From contig JAEYTQ010000222.1 of the NCBI GenBank assembly GCA_023433965.1, positions 1 through 11,962 on the forward strand: a stretch of DNA of 11,962 nt, in the 5' to 3' direction. Positions 7,421 through 11,962 of this stretch are shown here, piece after piece. Origin of the DNA: Pseudomonadota bacterium (GTDB lineage Bacteria > Pseudomonadota > Alphaproteobacteria > Rhizobiales > Xanthobacteraceae). The translations under genes and the position numbers were made by a program. The notes below the pieces were generated by a model. That model had not been told where the DNA came from and ran no database searches. It worked only from the letters and a program-made list of their open reading frames with translations. The first letter of the stretch is position 1, and every line of letters starts with the position of its first letter.

Positions 7421-7491
7421 GAAGGCGGCAGGTTGCGCGTCCGCCTTCGCGGGTCGAGCTTGCGGCGGACGAGCCGTTAACCTGCCGGCTC
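7421..7491. repeat. Cluster of overlapping inverted repeats downstream of the CoA ligase
   Basis: Three perfect inverted repeats interlock immediately after the stop codon. GAAGGCGG (7421-7428) pairs with CCGCCTTC (7441-7448). GGCAGGTT (7427-7434) pairs with AACCTGCC (7479-7486). GAGCCG (7471-7476) pairs with CGGCTC (7486-7491). The first two share bases 7427-7428, and the last two share base 7486, so some folds exclude others. No T-run follows. The cluster may act in termination or mRNA stability. I do not recognise a riboswitch or sRNA family. Confidence 0.4.
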
Positions 7492-7522
7492 TAAGATGAC
7501 CGCCAAGCCCGATCCGGGCTGC

Positions 7523-7551
7523 TTCCAACTTCCCTGCTTTGGCCCTAAAAT
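7523..7551 (+). promoter_or_regulatory. Possible promoter of the MCE gene (leaderless candidate)
   Basis: TAAAAT (7546-7551) resembles a -10 box and stands out in GC-rich surroundings. TTCCAA (7523-7528) is a poor -35 match 17 bases upstream. The ATG at 7561 starts ten bases after the end of the -10 box, and no Shine-Dalgarno sequence lies between. That is what a leaderless or near-leaderless transcript would look like. Confidence 0.3.
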
Positions 7552-7560
7552 CATTCTCGT

Positions 7561-8394
7561 ATGGCACGTGCGAGCAACCTTGTGATCGGAACGGCGATGC
7601 TGGCGGCGGTCGCCGTGGCATTCGGCGGCGTGCTCGGCGTGCAGAAATGGCGCACCATCCAGAGCCGCAGCCAGCTGCGCGTGGTGTTCGAAGGCGGCTC
7701 CGCCAGCGGGCTGCGCCGCGGGGGGCCGGTCAATTTCGACGGCGTCCCAGCCGGTCAGATCCTTTCGATCAAGCTGGACAGTCCCCGCAGGATCGTGGCG
7801 CTGGTGATGCTCGACAACACCGCGCCGATTCGCAAGGACACGGTGGCAGGCATCGAGTTCCAGGGCCTTACCGGCGTCGCCGCGATCTCACTGATCGGCG
7901 GCGCCCCTTCCGCGCCGCCGGTGCCGCTGGACGCGGACGGCGTCCCCGTGCTGACGGCCGATCTCAGCGACGCCGAGACCATCGTCGAAACCCTGCACAG
8001 CGTCGACCGCGCCATCGTGAGCAACGCCCCTGCGATCAAGGAGGGCCTGCACACGTTCGAGACCTATACCGCGGACCTCAGGAGCAAGGGCGCGGACATT
8101 GATTCGGTCATGGCCAAGGTCGACAGCGCCTTTGCGGGATTCGACAAGGCGGTCGCGAAGATCGAGGGCGTAGTGCCGGGTTTCGTCGACGGCAAGGCGG
8201 ACGAGCTGTTCGAGAAGATCAAGGGACTGCACGAGCTTGCCGTCATCATGAAGAAGAAATCGGCGATCTACCTCGACGACATTCGCCGTTCGCTGCTCGA
8301 CGTCAGCGAGGCCGCCAACAAGATGGCCGGCACGCCGATGCCTGCACCCCCGTCCCCGCGGCCACCGCGCAGGCCTTCAGAGCAGAAGCGGTAG
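7561..8394 (+). CDS. MCE/MlaD-family lipid-transport protein, single membrane span
   Basis: This is a predicted inner-membrane-anchored periplasmic protein that binds or channels lipids for an MCE-type ABC transporter. It has 277 residues. A membrane helix lies at about 8-28. The MCE domain (about 38-116) shows the family pattern: GLRRGGPVNFDGVPAGQI (50-67) followed by GIEFQGLTGVAAISLIGG (97-114). Residues about 135-255 are helical and probably oligomerise into a tube or needle, as in longer MCE proteins. The C-terminal 20 residues are rich in proline and arginine. The ATPase, permease and outer-membrane partners normally beside MCE genes are absent here, so it must use partners encoded elsewhere or act alone. 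The ATG at 7561 has no visible ribosome-binding site; an internal GTG at 7582 is an alternative that would shorten the signal anchor. Its stop codon is one base from the convergent autotransporter stop. Confidence 0.88.
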   Translation: MARASNLVIGTAMLAAVAVAFGGVLGVQKWRTIQSRSQLRVVFEGGSASGLRRGGPVNFDGVPAGQILSIKLDSPRRIVALVMLDNTAPIRKDTVAGIEFQGLTGVAAISLIGGAPSAPPVPLDADGVPVLTADLSDAETIVETLHSVDRAIVSNAPAIKEGLHTFETYTADLRSKGADIDSVMAKVDSAFAGFDKAVAKIEGVVPGFVDGKADELFEKIKGLHELAVIMKKKSAIYLDDIRRSLLDVSEAANKMAGTPMPAPPSPRPPRRPSEQKR

Positions 8395-8395
8395 C

Positions 8396-11300
8396 TCACC
8401 AGGCGTAGCGCACGAGGCCCTTGCCGGCATAGGAGCGGGTGACGTTCGAGAACTCGCCCTCGAAGGTCGCCGACGCGGACCAGCCGCTCAGCCAGTTCAT
8501 CTGCACCGACGCGGTGGTCAGCGCGGCGTCGCGCGCTTGCGCGGCGCCGTTCACCACGAAAGCCGATCCAGGCAGGGTCTGAAACACCGCGCCGATGGTA
8601 CGATCCGCGTTGTAGTCATGCGCCCAGGCGAGGCGGCCGCGCAGGGTCATCAGGCCGCCGGCGGCGGCAAAGGACCTGTCCGCGCGCAGACCGAGCTCGG
8701 TGCGGGTGCTGGTCACGTCCTTGGCGGCATAGTTGAGCGCGAAAAGGTTGCTGCCGACCACGGTGAATTCCGAATAGCCCGGAAGGCTGAACATGGTGGC
8801 CTGGAGCGCGGCATAGGGCGTGACGCCGATCCATGATATCGCGTGGCGATAGCCGCCCTCGAGGCGACCGGAAAACGCGTTGGCGTTGAACTGCGCCCGC
8901 AACTGGTCGTAGCCGGCAGCGGTCACGACGCGGTTGGTCGTGACGTCCTGCCAGCCATAGGCGAGCGCCGCGGTGATGTAGGCAGGCCCGGCCGTATGAC
9001 GCAGGAAAGCGCCGGCCTGGAACAGATCGGAACGACCCCAACCGAGACCGTTGACGTTGAAGCCGGTCCCGCCGCCCGCGAGAGCAAAGCCCGCAATCGT
9101 CGACGGCGAGAAACGGTAATCGACACCGACCGCCGTGCCGTAGATGCTGCTGGTCGTGTTGTTCGAGCCGAGGCCGGGGTTGCCGTCGGTGGTCTGCGAG
9201 CCGCCATAGCCGGCCGCCCACACGTCCCAGCGCTGCTGAAACGTCGCAGCCGGAGCCTTGCGGTAAAGCGAAGCGAATGCGTCGGTCGCGCTCGTGCGGG
9301 TCGCGGCATAGGCACTCGCGCCCGCATCGTCGGCATAAGGTGTCGCTCCGGTCGTGCCCGCGCGACCCGAGCCGGACACGTCGGTCAACAGATTGATGAA
9401 CAAGTTCATCGCGTCGAAGGTCGTCTGCTGCGATCCCGTCGCGGACTCGCCGGAGGCTTGAGTCAGGCCCGCTGGCGAAAGGTTGGCTAGCGCGACGGGC
9501 AGCCTGCCGGTGCTGTTGAAATAGCTCGTCAACACGTTGGCGACGTTCTGCTGATTGATGTTGAGCCCGCTGCCATAACCCAGCGCGAGGTCCAGGTAGA
9601 CGTTGTTGGGATCGTAGCTGAGCGTCGCGTTCAGGTTGGACGACAGGCCCGCGACGACGGGATTGAACGTATCGGGCAGCGTCCCCGCGCTAAGGATCGT
9701 GGAATGCTTCGCGATCGAGCCGGTCGGAACGAGGACGACCGTCGCGCCGCCAAGCGTTGCCGCGCCGGTCACGACGGCAAGGCCGTTGCCGGCACCCGAC
9801 ATCTGCACCATGTAGCTCGACGCCGACGTGAACGAGAGATTGCCTGACACGTTGAGCGTCCCGGTCGGGTTGCCGGGCGCGAACGTGCCGCCATTCACGG
9901 TAATCGTGCCGACAGTGCCGACACCGCCGAAGGTGCCGCCGGCGTTGACGCTCACCGTGCCGTTGATGGTGCCGGCGAGCATCAGCGCGCCGCCGAGCAC
10001 GTTCCAGTCCTGGTTGCCGATGCCCGTCACGGTCCAGGTCGAGCTGTCGACCTTGTTGAAGGTCGAGAAGCCGTCGTACTGGAGGCCGATGCCGATAAGG
10101 CTGAGATTGAACGTGTCCCTGCCGATGCCGCCGAGCTGGAAGGTATCGGTGCCTGACGCGAAGACCTGGCCGTTGATGGCGCTGCCTGGACCGAGCGTCA
10201 GTGTGTTGTTGCCACAGCCGCAAAGATCGATCGCCGCAAAGCCGGTCGCAGCATTGATCGTGCCGGAATTGAAGACGCTGCCGCCATCGGTCAGCCGGAT
10301 GCCGGTGCCATTGGCGCCGACGTCGATGGTACCGGTATTGATGATCTGGTTGCCGGTCGAAAGCGTGGTCGCATCAATGCCGATACCCAGATCGCCAACG
10401 GTGATCGTTCCGCGATTGGTCACGACGTTGTCGTCGCCGAGCAACGCCATGCCGTATGTGCCATCGCCGCCGACGATGATACCGTTGTTGGTGAGTGTGC
10501 CCGACATGCCGACCAGACCGATGCCCAGAGATCCGGCACCGACATTGACCGTTCCGTTCTGGACGACGACGGCAGAATTGCCCTGTACCTGCATGCCGGC
10601 GGTCGAAGCGACACCCGTGATCGTGCCGGTGTTGGTTGCCTTCGCATCGTTGCCGAACACGGCGATAGCCGTGCCGAACTGCCCGACCGTGATACTGCCG
10701 GCGTTGCTGACGGTTTCGGTATTGCCCTGCGCCGAGATGCCGACGGCACCCAGGCCGAGTGCAATGCGGCCCGTCGTCGTGTTCGTGATCGTGTTGCTGT
10801 CGTTGATCGCCACAATACCACCGGAACCTCCGGCCGAAGCGCCAACGGTGACGGCACCGGCATTGGTGACGATCGTGTTGCCGACAACGTAGATGCCGAC
10901 CGTATCGTCGAGGCCCGTGATCGTGCCGCTGGCGGAATTGGTGATCGTGTTGTTCACGCCGGCGAAGATGCCAAAGCCTCCTGTTCCGACCGAGAGCGCA
11001 CCGCTGTTGCCGACGACGTTGTTGTCCTGGACCGAAATTGCCGAGCCGCCATCACCCGTGGTGATGGTGCCGTTGTTGGTAACGGTGTTGTTGCTCAGCA
11101 AGGAAACGCCGAAGCCGTTGCCGATCACCGTGACGGTGCCATTGTTGACGACGGTGTTGAAATTGCCGCCATTGATGCCGGTGAGCCCCGAGCCCGCCGA
11201 CACCGTCCCGTCGTTGTCGACGATGTTGGTGTTGTTGACGTTGATCGACGCAGTGCCGTTGTCGCTGACGGTCGCGCGAATCAGCACATTCACAGTCAGG

Positions 11301-11506
11301 TTGGTGACGCCGCCGCCGGCCGCGAACCCGTCGGCATCGGCGCCGCTGCACGTGACCGTCTGTCCACTCGTCGCCGGGTCGGGGGCGCAATCCGCCTGAG
11401 CCGAAGTCGCTGACAGCCCGAGGCTGAAAACGATTGCGGCAACAGACGACGTGACCACGCCAAGGCGCAGCCTACCCCGCCCGCTCGACGGCCAACCAAA
11501 GCCCAC
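8396..11506 (-). CDS. Autotransporter with beta-helix repeat passenger and C-terminal outer-membrane barrel (type Va secretion)
   Basis: This is a surface protein of 1036 residues that secretes its own passenger. The signal peptide has a basic start and ends at A-Q-A (36-38). The passenger's first part (about 68-430) is an array of about 15 repeats of 23-27 residues whose core reads NTxTNxGTITVG, then a GxGI-like turn, the signature of a right-handed beta-helix. A segment at about 500-557 (GGTFGGVGTVGTITVNGGTF and then LNVSGNL) matches the autotransporter-associated beta-strand repeat. A linker follows, then a 12-strand-type barrel domain from about 758 to the C-terminal aromatic end RYAW. 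No protease or esterase motif is visible, so adhesion or a structural role is likely but inferred. The start is GTG at 11506, with GAGGG seven bases upstream; an in-frame TAG further upstream limits extension. Confidence 0.93.
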   Translation of the reverse strand: MGFGWPSSGRGRLRLGVVTSSVAAIVFSLGLSATSAQADCAPDPATSGQTVTCSGADADGFAAGGGVTNLTVNVLIRATVSDNGTASINVNNTNIVDNDGTVSAGSGLTGINGGNFNTVVNNGTVTVIGNGFGVSLLSNNTVTNNGTITTGDGGSAISVQDNNVVGNSGALSVGTGGFGIFAGVNNTITNSASGTITGLDDTVGIYVVGNTIVTNAGAVTVGASAGGSGGIVAINDSNTITNTTTGRIALGLGAVGISAQGNTETVSNAGSITVGQFGTAIAVFGNDAKATNTGTITGVASTAGMQVQGNSAVVVQNGTVNVGAGSLGIGLVGMSGTLTNNGIIVGGDGTYGMALLGDDNVVTNRGTITVGDLGIGIDATTLSTGNQIINTGTIDVGANGTGIRLTDGGSVFNSGTINAATGFAAIDLCGCGNNTLTLGPGSAINGQVFASGTDTFQLGGIGRDTFNLSLIGIGLQYDGFSTFNKVDSSTWTVTGIGNQDWNVLGGALMLAGTINGTVSVNAGGTFGGVGTVGTITVNGGTFAPGNPTGTLNVSGNLSFTSASSYMVQMSGAGNGLAVVTGAATLGGATVVLVPTGSIAKHSTILSAGTLPDTFNPVVAGLSSNLNATLSYDPNNVYLDLALGYGSGLNINQQNVANVLTSYFNSTGRLPVALANLSPAGLTQASGESATGSQQTTFDAMNLFINLLTDVSGSGRAGTTGATPYADDAGASAYAATRTSATDAFASLYRKAPAATFQQRWDVWAAGYGGSQTTDGNPGLGSNNTTSSIYGTAVGVDYRFSPSTIAGFALAGGGTGFNVNGLGWGRSDLFQAGAFLRHTAGPAYITAALAYGWQDVTTNRVVTAAGYDQLRAQFNANAFSGRLEGGYRHAISWIGVTPYAALQATMFSLPGYSEFTVVGSNLFALNYAAKDVTSTRTELGLRADRSFAAAGGLMTLRGRLAWAHDYNADRTIGAVFQTLPGSAFVVNGAAQARDAALTTASVQMNWLSGWSASATFEGEFSNVTRSYAGKGLVRYAW
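10217..11305 (-). repeat. About 15 degenerate coding repeats (69-81 bp) in the autotransporter passenger
   Basis: Each unit encodes 23-27 residues around the core N-T-(I/V)-x-N-x-G-(T/A)-(I/L/V)-T-V-G, followed by a glycine-rich turn and a short hydrophobic strand ending near G-N. DNA copies have diverged although the protein pattern is kept, so this is an old array rather than a recent expansion. The repeated GTGTTGTT/GTGCCG-type texture on the plus strand comes from the repeating NNT and GTI codons. Confidence 0.85.
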
Positions 11507-11815
11507 CCCGATGCCCTCAAAGGCGCTCCCAGCGGCGCCGCCGGTAAACTAGGGGACGGGGTCCATCCGGGGAACTGCAGAATCGGCGGAATCGCCGGAC
11601 GAGGGCACAACCCGGCTGGATTCACGAAGCCATGTTGCAACTGCGCCACGCTTTGCGCGGCAGAATGGTCACTCCGCGCATGAAGCGCGATCTTCGCGTC
11701 ATATTGACGGCCGTTCACATCGTGGCGGCGACGAGCGCAAGTTCTTCGCCTCCGATCCTGCGGCGCGACATGCGAACTCGTCTCCGGTTCTGCCCGGAGC
11801 GACGGCCGGAATTGC
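11507..11815. other. Intergenic region of about 310 bases between autotransporter and right-edge gene
   Basis: I see no convincing gene here. An open plus-strand frame of 99 codons (11632-11931) has arginine/serine/proline-heavy composition and overlaps the right-edge gene in antisense. The region should hold the autotransporter promoter on the minus strand, but no clear -35/-10 pair stands out. A small inverted repeat, CGGCG (11584-11588) and CGCCG (11593-11597) around a 4-base loop, lies about 80 bases upstream of the GTG start. No T-rich terminator for the right-edge gene is visible. Confidence 0.5.
11514..11518 (-). promoter_or_regulatory. Ribosome-binding site of the autotransporter GTG start
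   Basis: On the minus strand GAGGG lies seven bases before the GTG start (11504-11506). It supports this rare start codon and gives a well-formed signal peptide directly after it. Confidence 0.55.
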
Positions 11816-11962
11816 TTAGTAGTTGCTCGGTGATGCCCCGTTCGGAATGCCATCAATCGGACATTCGTCGGTACCCGGCGTCGCACGGGTCATCGCCTCG
11901 ACCATGTCGCGCGTGCCCTCGGGATCCCTGATCCAGTTCTTGTAAAAATCGTAAGGGCACGC
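11816..11962 (-). CDS. C-terminal end of an unrecognised protein, 5'-truncated by window edge
   Basis: The minus strand reads 48 codons in from the right edge to a TAA at 11816-11818. The product includes [19 protein letters not shown] and CPIDGIPNG and ends SPSNY. Amino-acid composition is balanced and coding-like (a mix of D, E, Y, W, M and T with no arginine/proline excess), unlike the antisense frames nearby, so I take it as a real gene tail. I do not recognise the family. Two cysteines about 32 residues apart could form a disulfide, which would fit an exported protein, but this is only a guess. The gene is on the same strand as the autotransporter, with its stop about 310 bases upstream of that start, so they are probably separate transcription units. 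Confidence 0.65.
   Translation of the reverse strand, partial: ACPYDFYKNWIRDPEGTRDMVEAMTRATPGTDECPIDGIPNGASPSNY

Noticed and set aside
6065..7621. Open frame of 518 codons on the minus strand
   Set aside because: It is antisense to the ADP-forming CoA ligase, with the same low-information, arginine/aspartate/histidine-rich composition and no recognisable motif.
10217..11305. Passenger repeats as a CRISPR array or DNA satellite
   Set aside because: The units vary in length and base sequence, are in frame throughout, and conserve protein positions rather than nucleotides.
9828..11399. Two long plus-strand frames (9828-10892 and 10893-11399) rich in valine and proline
   Set aside because: They are the antisense reading of the autotransporter repeats. 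The apparent periodicity is inherited from the passenger codons, and there is no signal sequence or ribosome-binding site.
11632..11931. Plus-strand frame of 99 codons in the right intergenic region
   Set aside because: It is arginine/serine/proline-rich, has no ribosome-binding site or domain, and overlaps the coding-like minus-strand gene tail.

Overview
The window is GC-rich (roughly 65% by eye) with strongly codon-biased, closely packed genes. The style of the acyl-CoA ligases, the MCE protein and the large beta-helix autotransporter suggests an alphaproteobacterium of the Bradyrhizobium/Rhodopseudomonas kind. This placement is an inference from protein style, not from a marker gene. No rRNA, tRNA, CRISPR array, insertion sequence or phage gene is visible.

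Layout, left to right. (1) The 3' three-quarters of an AMP-forming acyl-CoA synthetase runs off the left edge (+). (2) It converges on an XRE-type helix-turn-helix regulator (-), with a small hairpin in the 24-base gap. (3) Divergent from the regulator is a two-gene Gram-negative sortase module (+): a VIT/VWA surface protein ending in an LPKTA sorting signal, then a class GN-like sortase with visible His, Cys and Arg catalytic residues. Two hairpins, one of them terminator-like, sit in the short gap between substrate and enzyme. (4) Next is a full-length ADP-forming acyl-CoA synthetase (fused alpha/beta, ATP-grasp) (+). (5) After about 140 bases rich in competing inverted repeats comes a single-pass MCE/MlaD-type lipid-binding protein without partner ABC genes (+). 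(6) A 1036-residue autotransporter (-) ends one base from the MCE stop codon; its passenger is built from about 15 repeats of 23-27 residues. (7) After about 310 bases without a supported gene, the C-terminal 48 codons of an unrecognised protein enter from the right edge (-).

The most interesting system is the sortase/substrate pair with its divergent regulator. The enzyme-substrate pairing is a known but little-characterised Gram-negative arrangement. The LPKTA signal, the hairpins between the two genes and the repeat-bearing divergent intergenic region are worth testing. The window also holds a second surface system, the autotransporter, and an envelope-lipid protein, so three of its seven genes or modules concern the cell envelope. 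The two acyl-CoA ligases use different chemistry and nothing in the sequence ties them to the sortase module.
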